Origin: Streptomyces griseus | GTDB lineage: Bacteria > Actinomycetota > Actinomycetes > Streptomycetales > Streptomycetaceae | Length of the DNA: 64,000 nt | NCBI RefSeq assembly: GCF_900460065.1 | Contig: NZ_UAVD01000023.1 | Span: 124,001 to 188,000, forward strand | Reading direction: 5' to 3' | Shown: positions 1 to 8,199 of the stretch, piece after piece | How the letters are laid out: each line of letters opens with the position of its first letter | How positions within the stretch are numbered: the stretch's first letter is position 1 | Position numbers and translations under genes: made by a program | The notes under the pieces: generated by a model | Databases searched by the model: none | What the model was told of the DNA's origin: nothing | Seen by the model: only the letters and a program-made list of their open reading frames with translations

Positions 1-50
1 GTCCGTACCGCGGACTTGACCTGTGCCCCACCGGACTCGGCGACCGACAT
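1..50 (-). CDS. IclR-family transcriptional regulator, N-terminus only
   Basis: Only the first 16 complete codons lie in the window; the gene reads leftwards off the edge. The ATG is at position 50, with a GGGGGC stretch upstream as possible ribosome binding site. The translated start, MSVAESGGAQVKSAVR, resembles the beginning of IclR-family regulators, where a short tail leads into a phrase like VKSAVRTVELLE at the first helix of the winged HTH. It diverges from the aldehyde dehydrogenase gene, the usual arrangement for an IclR regulator and its target catabolic gene. The family call rests on very few residues and on context, so it is tentative. Confidence 0.55.
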   Translation of the reverse strand, partial: MSVAESGGAQVKSAVR

Positions 51-161
51 CGCCCACGCCCCCTTCTCCAGCTCATCGACTTCTCGTCCGCGTCGGCGTC
101 CGAAAAGCCGCCACACGATTGCCAACACGGAACGCCCGGAAATAGAGTCCAGGACATTCAC

Positions 162-190
162 GTTCAGGAACTCCGTTCAGAATACCGAAC
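162..190. promoter_or_regulatory. Repeated GTTCAG element between IclR and aldehyde dehydrogenase genes
   Basis: GTTCAG occurs at 162-167 and again at 175-180, 13 bases apart, and the second copy also forms an inverted pair with GAAC at 187-190 (GTTC, 8 bases, GAAC). It lies 71-99 bases upstream of the GTG of the dehydrogenase gene, in the 210-base divergent region. It is a plausible operator for the neighbouring IclR-type regulator, but no known consensus was matched. Confidence 0.3.
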
Positions 191-260
191 ACTCGCCGAC
201 GTGCGGCCGAAGCCGCCCGGAAGTCGGCGGCGGACGGTCGCACCACGGGAGGTAATCACG

Positions 261-1781
261 GTGAGCGCAGCACCAGTCTGGAGTGTCGACCCCCGAACCG
301 GGAACCCGCGCGAGCAGGTCGCGGTGGAGGCCACCGCCGAGGAGGTCGACCGGGCGGTCCGGGCGGCCCACGCCGTCCGCGACGCCCTCGCCGACCGCGC
401 GGCGCGCGCCGCGTTCCTGCGGGCGGCGGCGGAGCTGCTGGAGGAGTCCGGGGCGCACATCGTCGAGGCGGCCGACGCGGAGACCGCCCTCGGTCCCGCC
501 CGGCTCACCGGTGAACTGGCCCGCACCGCAGCGCAGTTGAGGTCGTTCGCCGAGGTCGTCGACGAAGGCGCCTACCTCGACGTGCACATCGACCACCAGG
601 ACGGCTCCCGCACCCCGCCCTGGCCCGACCTGCGCCGCTACAAGATCCCGCTCGGGGTCGTCGCCGTGTACGCGGCCAGTAACTTCCCGCTCGCCTTCTC
701 CGTCCCCGGCGGCGACACGGCCAGCGCGCTCGCCGCCGGCTGCCCGGTCGTGGTCAAGGCCCACCCCGACCACCCCGCCACCTCCGAGCTCTGCGCCTCG
801 GTCCTGCGCCGCGCGGCCGCCCGCACCGGACTGCCCGAGGACGTCGTGACCCTGGTGCACGGCTTCGACGCGGGCGTCGAGCTGATCCGCCACCCGCTGG
901 TGAGCGCGGCCGGCTTCACCGGCTCGGTGCGCGGCGGACGCGCCCTGTTCGACGCCGCCGCCGCCCGCCCCGCCCCCATCCCCTTCCACGGCGAACTCGG
1001 CTCCCTCAACCCGGTCGTCGTCACCGGGGCGGCAGCCGCCGAACGCGCCGGGGAGATCGGGGCCGGGCTCGGCGGCTCGATGACCCTGGGCGCGGGCCAG
1101 TTCTGCACGAAGCCCGGCTTCGTCCTGGTCCCCGAGGGCGCGACCGGCGACCAGCTCCTGAAGGCGCTCACCGAGACGGTCAGCTCCACCGGCTCCGGCG
1201 TCCTGCTGGACCACCGCATGCGGGACGCCTTCGTCGCCGGCGTACGGGAGCGGGCCGCGCTGCCCGACGTCGTCGCCCCCGTCACCCCCGGCGCGGCCGG
1301 CGAGCACACCGTCTCCGCCGGATTCCTCACCGTGCCGGCCGCACGGCTGGCCGCGAAGGGCCCGCACGACGCGCTGCTGGAGGAGTGCTTCGGGCCAGTC
1401 ACGGTGATCGCCCGGTACACCTCCGTCGACGAGATCGCCGCCGTCCTCGCCCGGCTGCCCGGGAACCTCACCGCCACCCTCCAGACCGCCACCGAGGGCG
1501 ACGACCCCGACGCGGCGCGCCTGCTGGCCGCCCTCACCCCGCTCGCCGGGCGCATCCTCGTCAACGGCTGGCCGACCGGCGTCGCCGTCGCCCCCGCCCA
1601 GCACCACGGCGGCCCCTACCCGGCCACCACCTCCACCTCCACCTCCGTCGGCGCGACGGCGATCGAACGCTGGCTGCGCCCCGTCACCTACCAGTCGACC
1701 CCCGAGGCGCTCCTCCCACCGGAGCTGCGCGAGGACAACCCGCTGGGCCTGCCCCGCCGGGTGGACGGACGCCGCGCATGA
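261..1781 (+). CDS. NADP-dependent aldehyde dehydrogenase (2,5-dioxovalerate / ketoglutarate-semialdehyde type)
   Basis: A 506-residue aldehyde dehydrogenase. The GTG at 261 is chosen because GGGAGG lies 8 bases before it and the protein then begins VSAAPVWSVDPRTG; an in-frame ATG at 201 has no such site. The catalytic Glu sits in HGELGS (about residue 245) and the nucleophilic Cys in GAGQFCTK (about residue 282), so the enzyme should be active. The overall pattern fits the NADP-dependent subgroup that oxidises 2-ketoglutarate semialdehyde to 2-oxoglutarate in sugar-acid or hydroxyproline breakdown. Its stop codon overlaps the next gene (ATGA), indicating co-translation, and a divergent IclR-like gene is the likely regulator. 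The exact substrate is inferred from the family. Confidence 0.85.
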   Translation: MSAAPVWSVDPRTGNPREQVAVEATAEEVDRAVRAAHAVRDALADRAARAAFLRAAAELLEESGAHIVEAADAETALGPARLTGELARTAAQLRSFAEVVDEGAYLDVHIDHQDGSRTPPWPDLRRYKIPLGVVAVYAASNFPLAFSVPGGDTASALAAGCPVVVKAHPDHPATSELCASVLRRAAARTGLPEDVVTLVHGFDAGVELIRHPLVSAAGFTGSVRGGRALFDAAAARPAPIPFHGELGSLNPVVVTGAAAAERAGEIGAGLGGSMTLGAGQFCTKPGFVLVPEGATGDQLLKALTETVSSTGSGVLLDHRMRDAFVAGVRERAALPDVVAPVTPGAAGEHTVSAGFLTVPAARLAAKGPHDALLEECFGPVTVIARYTSVDEIAAVLARLPGNLTATLQTATEGDDPDAARLLAALTPLAGRILVNGWPTGVAVAPAQHHGGPYPATTSTSTSVGATAIERWLRPVTYQSTPEALLPPELREDNPLGLPRRVDGRRA

Positions 1782-2389
1782 GCCTTCACTTGGACACCCT
1801 TCCCTTCGCCCTGGACGCGGAGGGCCCCGACGGACGCTGGACCCACGCGGACGGCGTGCTGACCGGCCGGGCCGGCCCCGGCCAGGATCTGTTCGTCCCG
1901 CCGTCCGGCGACTCCCTGGACCCGGAATCCGACGCCCCGCGTCTGCTCGGGCCGGTGGGCGGGGGCGACTTCCGGCTGGTGGCCCGGGTGCGCCCGGGGC
2001 TGCTGTCGGCCGGTGACGCGGGCGCGCTGTACCTCCACGTCGGGGACCGCGCGTGGGCCAAGCTCTGCCTGGAGCACTCCTCGGACCTCCCGACCGTCTG
2101 CACCGTCGTGACCCGGGGCCACTCCGACGACGCCAACGCCTTCGTCGTGGAGGAGGGCGTCTGCTGGCTCCGCCTCAGCCGCACCGGCGGGGCGTACGCC
2201 TTCCACGCCTCCACCGACGGCGAGACCTGGACCTTCGTCCGCGTCTTCACGCTGGGCACCGAGACGGAACGGTCGGCCGCCCGCGCCGGCTTCCTGGTGC
2301 AGTCGCCCACCGGCGAGGGGTGCGGCGCCGTCTTCGACCGGATCGCGTTCCTGGCCGGGGGAGTGGCGGACCTGCGCGACGGGCGGTGA
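1778..2389 (+). CDS. DUF1349 domain protein
   Basis: A 203-residue soluble protein that starts at the ATG overlapping the dehydrogenase stop codon. It resembles the DUF1349/YesU-like group, which has a concanavalin-like beta-sandwich fold: N-terminal strands, a central segment reading YLHVGDRAWAKLCLEHS, and the ending TGEGCGAVFDRIAFL. Such proteins often accompany carbohydrate catabolism genes. No signal peptide or membrane segment is visible. Coupling to the aldehyde dehydrogenase suggests a shared sugar-derived pathway, but no reaction can be assigned. Confidence 0.75.
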   Translation: MSLHLDTLPFALDAEGPDGRWTHADGVLTGRAGPGQDLFVPPSGDSLDPESDAPRLLGPVGGGDFRLVARVRPGLLSAGDAGALYLHVGDRAWAKLCLEHSSDLPTVCTVVTRGHSDDANAFVVEEGVCWLRLSRTGGAYAFHASTDGETWTFVRVFTLGTETERSAARAGFLVQSPTGEGCGAVFDRIAFLAGGVADLRDGR

Positions 2390-2572
2390 GGAGCGACGCG
2401 GCGGTCACGGGGGACGGGCGGCGGTGACGGGGGCGGGGCGGCCGGTCGTGGGAGGAAGAGGAGACGGGCGGGAAGATCCGGGAATCACCCGGTACGGATT
2501 CGCGTTCGACTCACTGACCCCACGCGGAGGATCCCTCCGTGCCCGCCGCCACCCCTGGAGAGCAGAAGAGTC

Positions 2573-3289
2573 ATGCGCGTCGAGATCTGGAGCGACATTG
2601 CCTGTCCGTGGTGCTACATCGGCAAGGCCCGTTTCGAGAAGGGCCTCGCGGAGTTCGCCCACCGGGACGAGGTCGAGGTCGTGCACCGCTCCTTCGAGCT
2701 CGACCCGGGGCGGGCCAAGGGGGAGACGGAGCAGGTCCTCGACATGCTGGCCGCCAAGTACGGGCGGACCCGCGAGGAGGCCGCCTCGATGGAGGCCAAC
2801 GTCGCGGCCAACGCGCAGGCCGAGGGCCTCGGCTACCGCACCGAGGGCCGTGACCACGGCTCCACCTTCGACCTCCACCGGCTGCTGCACCTGGCCAAGG
2901 CCCGTGGCCGCCAGGACGAGCTGCTGACCCTCGCCTACCGGGCGAACTTCGCCGAGGAGCGGTCCGTCTTCGACGACGCGGTGCTGCTGGCCCTCGCCTC
3001 GGAGGCCGGTCTGGACGCGGAGGAGGCCCGCGCGGTGCTCGCCGACCCGGAGGCGTACGCGGACGACGTCCGCGCCGACGAGCGCGAGGCGGCCGAGCTG
3101 GGCGCCAACGCCGTGCCGTTCTTCGTCCTCGACCGCCGGTACGGGATCTCGGGCGGCCAGCCGTCGGAGGTCTTCGTCCAGGCGCTGGAGCAGGCCTGGA
3201 AGGACCGCCCCGTCACCGCTCTCACCCCCGTGGGCGGGGAGGCGGCGGGCTGTGACGCGGACGGCTCCTGCGAGGTTCCGCGCGGCTGA
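2573..3289 (+). CDS. DsbA-family oxidoreductase, FrnE-like
   Basis: A 238-residue thioredoxin-fold protein. A CPWC redox motif lies at residues 11-14 (SDIACPWCYIGKARFEKGL), followed by the helical insert and the cis-Pro region NAVPFFVLDRRYGISGGQP typical of FrnE/2-hydroxychromene-2-carboxylate isomerase-like DsbA relatives. No signal peptide is present, so it is cytoplasmic and probably handles thiol-disulfide exchange or oxidative stress rather than periplasmic folding. The C-terminus adds a Cys pair (GCDADGSC), which could be a resolving or metal site. The start at 2573 has GGAGAG upstream. It stands alone, about 180 bases after the DUF1349 gene. Confidence 0.85.
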   Translation: MRVEIWSDIACPWCYIGKARFEKGLAEFAHRDEVEVVHRSFELDPGRAKGETEQVLDMLAAKYGRTREEAASMEANVAANAQAEGLGYRTEGRDHGSTFDLHRLLHLAKARGRQDELLTLAYRANFAEERSVFDDAVLLALASEAGLDAEEARAVLADPEAYADDVRADEREAAELGANAVPFFVLDRRYGISGGQPSEVFVQALEQAWKDRPVTALTPVGGEAAGCDADGSCEVPRG

Positions 3290-3379
3290 ACCACCCGGAC
3301 GCGCTGTATAAGCGTTCCTTTGAAGCCCTCCTGAATCCGCGTGATTGACGTTGATTCACGGGGGCTTCAGGGTGGGCGT

Positions 3380-4438
3380 ATGACGATCCTTGCGCCCATC
3401 CAAGCGGCAGCCGTCGAGTTCGCGCCCGAGGTCACCTACCTCAACACCTCCAGCTGGGGCCTGCTGCCCCGCCGCACGATCGCCGCCGTCAAGGCCCTGG
3501 CCGACGAGAACGCCGCGGGGCGCCGGGTGGGGGCGGGCAGCTTCGACGCGGTGGAGGCCGCCCGGAGGGGTTTCGCCCGGATCGCCGGGGTCCGCCCGGA
3601 CCGGGTCGCCACCGGGAGTTCCGTCACCGTCCACGTCGGCCTGATCGCCGCCTCCCTGCCGCCGGGCGCCGAAGTCCTCTGCCCCGAGGGGGAGTTCTCC
3701 TCCGTGGTCAGCCCGTTCGCGCTCCGCGGTGATCTGCGCGTGCGGTACGCGCCGCTCGACGGGCTCGCCGGGGCCGTACGCCCCTCGACCGACCTCGTCG
3801 CCTTCTCCGCCGTGCAGTCGGCCGACGGCCGGGTGGCCGATCTCGCCGCCGTCCGCGCGGCCGCCGCGGCGCACGGCGCCCGGACCCTGCTGGACGGGAC
3901 CCAGGCGGCGGGCTGGTTCCCGCTGGAGGCGGGGGCGTACGACTACACCGTGACCGGCGGCTTCAAGTTCCTGCTCTGTCCGCGCGGTACGTCGTTCCTG
4001 ACCGTCACCGAGGAGGCGCAGGACACCCTGCCGCCCCTCTTCGCCGGCTGGGTCTCCGCCGGCGCTCCCTGGGCGAGCAACTACGGCCCGCTGGAGCGCC
4101 TCGCCCCCACCGCCCGCGGCTTCGACGAGCCGCCCGCCTTCCTCTCGTACCACGGGGCCGAGCACTCCCTGGAACTGCTCGGCGACGTGGGGGCCGACGC
4201 CCTGTACGCGCACGCCACCGGGCTCGCGGCCCGGCTGCGGGCGGGGCTGGCGGGGCTCGGTCACCGATCCGTTCCCGGGGAGTCGGCGATCGTCTCCGTG
4301 CCGGGCCTCCAGGGCCGTCACGGAGAGCTGGTGGATGCGGGGGTCGCCGTTTCCGCCCCGGCCGGGAACCTGCGGATCTCCTGCCACCTCTACAACACCG
4401 AGGCCGACGTGGACCGGGTGCTGGACGTCCTCGCCTGA
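3380..4438 (+). CDS. Class V aminotransferase-fold PLP enzyme
   Basis: A 352-residue PLP-dependent protein of aminotransferase class V (cysteine desulfurase / isopenicillin-N epimerase / kynureninase-like fold). The N-terminus carries YLNTSSWGLLP, the region ADGRVADLAAVRA leads to LLDGTQAAGWFPL, and the likely Schiff-base Lys is at about residue 196 in TGGFKFLLCPRG. The C-terminus ends with LRISCHLYNTEADVDRVL, the usual Arg-containing carboxylate-binding tail. The ATG at 3380 is preferred over an in-frame GTG at 3341 because GGTGGG precedes it and family members start near there. Substrate unknown. It converges on the MarR gene across a hairpin that includes both stop codons. Confidence 0.8.
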   Translation: MTILAPIQAAAVEFAPEVTYLNTSSWGLLPRRTIAAVKALADENAAGRRVGAGSFDAVEAARRGFARIAGVRPDRVATGSSVTVHVGLIAASLPPGAEVLCPEGEFSSVVSPFALRGDLRVRYAPLDGLAGAVRPSTDLVAFSAVQSADGRVADLAAVRAAAAAHGARTLLDGTQAAGWFPLEAGAYDYTVTGGFKFLLCPRGTSFLTVTEEAQDTLPPLFAGWVSAGAPWASNYGPLERLAPTARGFDEPPAFLSYHGAEHSLELLGDVGADALYAHATGLAARLRAGLAGLGHRSVPGESAIVSVPGLQGRHGELVDAGVAVSAPAGNLRISCHLYNTEADVDRVLDVLA

Positions 4439-4457
4439 GCCGCGCGGCCGCGGCTCA
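4436..4457. terminator. Bidirectional hairpin containing two stop codons
   Basis: TGAGCCGCG, loop CGGC, CGCGGCTCA: a perfect 9-bp stem. Its left end is the TGA of the class V aminotransferase gene and its right end is, on the other strand, the TGA of the MarR gene. A single structure therefore probably ends both convergent transcripts. Confidence 0.7.
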
Positions 4458-4961
4458 GCACCGGTCCGGGCAGTCCGCGGTCTCCCGGCAGAGGTTCTCC
4501 TCGACCTTCGCCAGCAGCCGGAGCAACTCCGTGCGCTCGGCCGGGTCGAGGCCCGCCAGCGTCTGCTCCTCCAGGCTGCCCCAGGCGTCCCGGACCGCGG
4601 TGTGCAGCGCGCAGCTCTCGTCCGTCGCCTCGACCAGCACGGCCCGCCGGTCGGCGGGGTCGGGGCGGCGGCGCACATGCCCGGTCTGCTCCAGCCGCTG
4701 GAGCATCTTCGTGACCGTGGACGGGTCCAGGTCCAGGGCCCTGATCAGCTCCGTCTGACGGACCGCGCCCCGGTCCCACAGGTGCATCATCAGCAACTCC
4801 TGCCCCGGATAGAGGTCCACCCCCTTGAGCGCCTTGCCCGCCGCGGTCCGGTGCAGCCGGGCCACCCGGGACACGGCGTGGCTGACGGGTCCGCTGAGCG
4901 CCGTCAGGGGCGGCGCGTTCGTACAGGCGTCTTCCGCGGGGGTGGCGCGGCCGGTGGTCAT
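4455..4961 (-). CDS. MarR-family transcriptional regulator
   Basis: A 168-residue winged-helix regulator. The ATG at 4961 follows AGGAG and gives the start MTTGRATPAED; a longer in-frame start exists but lacks a clear site. The core reads ELLMMHLWDRGAVRQTELIRALDLDPSTVTKMLQRLEQTGHVRRRPDPADRRAVLV, a textbook MarR HTH and wing (DxRxxxV). The C-terminus holds three Cys (CRETADC, then a final C), so a redox-sensing mode is possible, though it is only inferred. It is divergent from an old yellow enzyme gene, and matching inverted elements lie between them. Likely role: repressor of the flavin reductase and of itself, relieved by an electrophile or oxidant. Confidence 0.85.
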   Translation of the reverse strand: MTTGRATPAEDACTNAPPLTALSGPVSHAVSRVARLHRTAAGKALKGVDLYPGQELLMMHLWDRGAVRQTELIRALDLDPSTVTKMLQRLEQTGHVRRRPDPADRRAVLVEATDESCALHTAVRDAWGSLEEQTLAGLDPAERTELLRLLAKVEENLCRETADCPDRC

Positions 4962-5036
4962 GGCGGGCTCCTGGGGGTCCTCGGTGGGGCAGACGGCGGT
5001 TCTCGATGATGCCCGACGGTTTCCCGCAACTTTACC

Positions 5037-5092
5037 TTGGTCGGCCAATTAATGGGCTACAGTTGCCGCTGTCGCCGATGCTTGGCCGACCA
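5037..5092. promoter_or_regulatory. Putative MarR operator pair in the marR/OYE divergent region
   Basis: TTGGTCGGCCAA is a near-palindrome at 5037-5048. The core TGGTCGGCC (5038-5046) recurs exactly in inverted orientation as GGCCGACCA at 5084-5092, 22 bases before the reductase ATG. A possible -10 element, TACAGT, lies between them at 5058-5063. Two identical inverted 9-mers flanking a promoter between a MarR gene and an oxidoreductase are a good operator candidate. Confidence 0.5.
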
Positions 5093-5113
5093 CATACTTT
5101 CTTGGGAGCCCTT

Positions 5114-6184
5114 ATGACCACCGCTTTCGACCCGATCGACCTGGCCGGCACCCAGCTGGCCAACCGGATCGCCCTGGCCCCGATGACCCGCAGCCGGGCC
5201 GGCGAGGGCGGTACCGCCACCGAGCTCACCGCCACGTACTACGCCCAGCGGGCCTCGGCCGGCCTCGTGATCACCGAGGGCATCCAGCCGTCCCTGGTGG
5301 GCCAGGGCTACCCCACCACGCCGGGGCTGCACAGCGCCGAACAGGTCGCCTCCTGGCGCAGGGTCACCGACGCCGTGCACGCCGAGGGCGGGCGGATCTT
5401 CGCCCAGATCATGCACGCCGGCCGCATCGGCCACCCGGTCCTGCTCCCCGACGGCCTGGTCCCGGTCAGCGCCTCCCCGGTCAAGGCCGAGGGGCAGGTC
5501 TACACCCACGTCGGCCCGAAGGACTTCGTCGAGCCGCACGAGCTGACGGACGCCGAGATCCACGCCACCGTCGCCGACTTCGTCACCGCCTCCCGCAACG
5601 CGGTGGAAGCCGGCTTCGACGGGGTCGAACTGCACGGCGCCAACGGCTATCTCATCCAGCAGTTCCTGGCCCCCAACACCAACCTGCGCACCGACGCGTG
5701 GGGCGGCTCCGACGAGGCCCGCATCCGCTTCGCCGTCGAGGTCGTCAAGGCCGTCGCCGCCGAGATCGGCCCGGAGCGCACCGCACTGCGCATCTCGCCC
5801 GGCAACCCCTACAACGACATCGACGAGCCCGCCCCGGAAGCCACGTACACCGCCCTGGTGCAGGCGATCGAGCCGCTCGGCATCGCCTACCTGCACATCC
5901 TGGAGGCCGCCCCGATCCGGGAACTGACCCTCGCCCTGCGCAAGGAGTTCTCCGGGACCGTCGTCATCAACGTGCACTCCGACGGCGCCACCGGACCCGA
6001 CGACCACACGGTGATCGACGACGGCGTCGCCGACCTGATCTCCTACGGGGCCCTCTTCCTCGCCAACCCGGACCTGCCCGCCCGGCTCAAGGCGGGCGGC
6101 CCGTTCAACGCCCCCGACCCGTCGACCTTCTTCGGCGGCGACGCCGAGGGGTACACCGACTACCCGGCGCTCGACGCCGTCTGA
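5114..6184 (+). CDS. Alkene reductase of the old yellow enzyme family
   Basis: A 356-residue FMN-dependent (beta/alpha)8 enzyme of the OYE/NemA group, which reduces activated C=C bonds of enones, maleimides or nitro esters with NAD(P)H. Visible family features are the N-terminal RIALAPMTRSRA, the substrate-binding pair in DGVELHGANGYLIQQFLAPNTN (His and Asn), the following R-DAWGGS segment, and the C-terminal FMN phosphate region ISYGALFLANPDLPARL. Length is typical. The ATG at 5114 is the start shared by the family; upstream in-frame codons are inside the operator region. It is divergent from a MarR gene, and its 3' end overlaps the convergent VOC fusion gene by 25 bases. Confidence 0.92.
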   Translation: MTTAFDPIDLAGTQLANRIALAPMTRSRAGEGGTATELTATYYAQRASAGLVITEGIQPSLVGQGYPTTPGLHSAEQVASWRRVTDAVHAEGGRIFAQIMHAGRIGHPVLLPDGLVPVSASPVKAEGQVYTHVGPKDFVEPHELTDAEIHATVADFVTASRNAVEAGFDGVELHGANGYLIQQFLAPNTNLRTDAWGGSDEARIRFAVEVVKAVAAEIGPERTALRISPGNPYNDIDEPAPEATYTALVQAIEPLGIAYLHILEAAPIRELTLALRKEFSGTVVINVHSDGATGPDDHTVIDDGVADLISYGALFLANPDLPARLKAGGPFNAPDPSTFFGGDAEGYTDYPALDAV

Positions 6185-7197
6185 CCCTCCTCGCGAGGCC
6201 GCCCGTCCCACCGCCACGAGGTACGGCGCGGGTGGTCCGGCAGCGCGGCGCGACCGGTGGCCCAGAGCAGTACGGCCCACCGGTCGCCGCCCGCCGGGGC
6301 ATCCGGGAAGAGCCGGGCCAGCACCCGGTCGCAGAGCGCCGGGGACGGCGACCAGTCCAGCCCCAGGCCCTCGGCCAGGTCATAGGTGTGCACCAGGGTC
6401 TCCACCACGCCCATCGCGGCGAAGCCCTCCGGGTCGGAGATCCCGTACCCGTGGTACGAGCGCACCTCGGGCGGGGTCGTCCGCACCATCGACGTCAGCA
6501 GCGCCCCGCTCGCCTCCAGCGTGGCCAGCAGCCCGCCGGGACCGGCGGCACGGTCGGCGAAGACCGCGTTGTGCGGACCGCCCTGCCGCTCGGGCGCCCA
6601 CCGGTAGGGCACCTCGCGGTCCAGCGGAGGCGTACGCGGCCCCAACTGCACGGCGTACGCGAACAGATCGTCGCCCAGGTGCTCCACCGTCTCCCAGCAG
6701 GTCCAGTCGAGGCTTCCCGCGGGCGCGTCCCAGCGGTCCGCCGGGGCCCCGGCCAGCACGTCCACCGCGAGCCGCACCGCCGAGGCCACGTCGTCGGCGG
6801 TCACCGGCAGCCGGGCCCCGGTGAGCGCCGCCCGTTCGGCGGCGGAGCACTCCACGCAGAACTCGTTGCCCTCGGGATCGGCGAGCGTCGCCCAGCCGCG
6901 CCCGTTCGGCCTGCGGTGGTCGCCCACCAGGGTCGCGCCGAGCGCGAGCAGCCGCTCCACCTCCTCGTCCCGGGAGCGGTCCTGCGGCTGGATGTCCAGG
7001 TGGACGCGGTTCTTGGTCCGCTTCCTCTCGTCCACCCGGACGAAGAGGACGGCCGCGCCGGGGGCCTCCACCAGCGCCTCCGGGTCGCCGGGGGAGTCCT
7101 CGGCGGAGAGCGGCGCGTCGAGCACCCGGGCCCAGAATTGGGCGAGCCCGTAGGCGTCCGCGCAGTCGATCGTGATGTGGCGCACGTGGGAAGTCAT
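6160..7197 (-). CDS. Fusion protein: glyoxalase (VOC) domain plus maleylpyruvate-isomerase/DinB-like domain
   Basis: A 345-residue two-domain protein. Residues 1 to about 125 form a VOC/glyoxalase module (HVRHITIDCADAYGLAQFWARVLDA at the start, WATLADPEGNEFCVE at the end). Residues about 135-345 resemble the mycothiol-dependent maleylpyruvate isomerase / DinB four-helix bundle, with candidate metal ligands in ETVEHLGDDL and VHTYDLAEGLG. The ATG at 7197 has GAGAGG upstream. The C-terminal type suggests mycothiol-linked detoxification, and the neighbouring flavin reductase is also a detoxification enzyme. No substrate can be named. It lies just downstream of the ectoine operon terminator and is probably transcribed separately. 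Confidence 0.75.
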   Translation of the reverse strand: MTSHVRHITIDCADAYGLAQFWARVLDAPLSAEDSPGDPEALVEAPGAAVLFVRVDERKRTKNRVHLDIQPQDRSRDEEVERLLALGATLVGDHRRPNGRGWATLADPEGNEFCVECSAAERAALTGARLPVTADDVASAVRLAVDVLAGAPADRWDAPAGSLDWTCWETVEHLGDDLFAYAVQLGPRTPPLDREVPYRWAPERQGGPHNAVFADRAAGPGGLLATLEASGALLTSMVRTTPPEVRSYHGYGISDPEGFAAMGVVETLVHTYDLAEGLGLDWSPSPALCDRVLARLFPDAPAGGDRWAVLLWATGRAALPDHPRRTSWRWDGRPREEGQTASSAG

Positions 7198-7244
7198 GGC
7201 GGACACCCTCTCGGCCGGCCGGGCTCCGGTCCAGCGAGTTACGC

Positions 7245-7284
7245 GGACAGGGGCCGCGACGGCGTACCGTCGCGGCCCCTGTCC
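7245..7284 (-). terminator. Terminator of the ectoine operon
   Basis: GGACAGGGGCCGCGACGG, loop CGTA, CCGTCGCGGCCCCTGTCC: a perfect 18-bp stem 16 bases after the ectD stop codon. It separates the ect operon from the VOC fusion gene on the same strand. Confidence 0.85.
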
Positions 7285-7299
7285 CACCCGTTCGTGCCG

Positions 7300-8193
7300 C
7301 TACCTCACCGGGGTGAAGTCGCGGGCCCCGATGAACTCGGGGCGGCGGATCGGAGCCGCGAAGGGCTCCTGCGCCGCGTTCTCCACGCTGTTGAAGACGA
7401 TGAAGACGTTGCTGCGCGCGTACGGGGTGATGTTGTCGCCCGAGCCGTGCATGGCGTTGCAGTCGAACCAGGTCGCCGAACCGGCCTTGCCGGTGAACAG
7501 CCTGATGCCGTGGCGGTCGGCCATCTTCGTCAGCGCCTCGTCGGACGGGGTGCCGGCGTCCTGCATCTGGAGCGACTTCTTGTAGTTGTCCTTCGGCGTC
7601 TCGCCCGCACAGCCGAGGAACGTCTTGTGCGAACCGGGCATGATCATCAGCCCGCCGTTGGTGTCGAAGTTCTCGGTCAGCGCGATCGACACGGACACCG
7701 TCCGCATGTTCGGCAGGCCGTCCTCCGCGTGCCAGGTCTCGAAGTCCGAGTGCCAGTAGAAGCCCGAGGCGCCGAAGCCCGGCTTCACGTTGATCCGGGA
7801 CTGGTGGACGTACACGTCCGAGCCGAGGATCTGGCGGGCCCGGCCCACCACCCGCTCGTCGCGGACCAGACCGGCGAAGACCTCGCTGATCCTGTGGACC
7901 TCGAAGACGGACCGGACGTTCTGCGACTGCTTCTCGACGATCGAGCGCTCGTCGGCGCGGACGGCCGGGTCGGAGATCAGCCGGTCCAGTTCCGCCCGGT
8001 AGACGGCGACCTCGTCCGGGGAGATGAGCTGGTCGACGGTGAGGAAGCCGTCGTGCTCGTAACCCTGGAGGTCCTTGGCGGCGACCGGACCCGGTGCGCC
8101 CGGCGCGGACCAGATGACCGGGTCCTGGCGGGGAGTGGTCATCTCGGCGGCGCCGCGCGAGGGGTACAGATCGGCGCGTACTTCGGTGGTCAT
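7300..8193 (-). CDS. ectD: Ectoine hydroxylase
   Basis: A 297-residue non-heme Fe(II)/2-oxoglutarate dioxygenase of the PhyH family that converts ectoine to 5-hydroxyectoine. The iron triad is visible: His148 and Asp150 in FYWHSDFETW, and His249 in DCNAMHGSGDN. The signature region between (INVKPGFGASGFYWHSD) matches EctD. Length fits the family. It is the last gene of the operon, starting 6 bases after the ectC stop with GAGG in the ectC tail as binding site, so translation is probably coupled. A perfect hairpin follows it. Confidence 0.96.
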   Translation of the reverse strand: MTTEVRADLYPSRGAAEMTTPRQDPVIWSAPGAPGPVAAKDLQGYEHDGFLTVDQLISPDEVAVYRAELDRLISDPAVRADERSIVEKQSQNVRSVFEVHRISEVFAGLVRDERVVGRARQILGSDVYVHQSRINVKPGFGASGFYWHSDFETWHAEDGLPNMRTVSVSIALTENFDTNGGLMIMPGSHKTFLGCAGETPKDNYKKSLQMQDAGTPSDEALTKMADRHGIRLFTGKAGSATWFDCNAMHGSGDNITPYARSNVFIVFNSVENAAQEPFAAPIRRPEFIGARDFTPVR

Positions 8194-8199
8194 GGTGGT

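Noticed and set aside
177..1607. Long minus-strand open frame opposite the aldehyde dehydrogenase gene
   Set aside because: No domain, no binding site, Gly/Arg-rich; it is the mirror of a well-supported enzyme gene.
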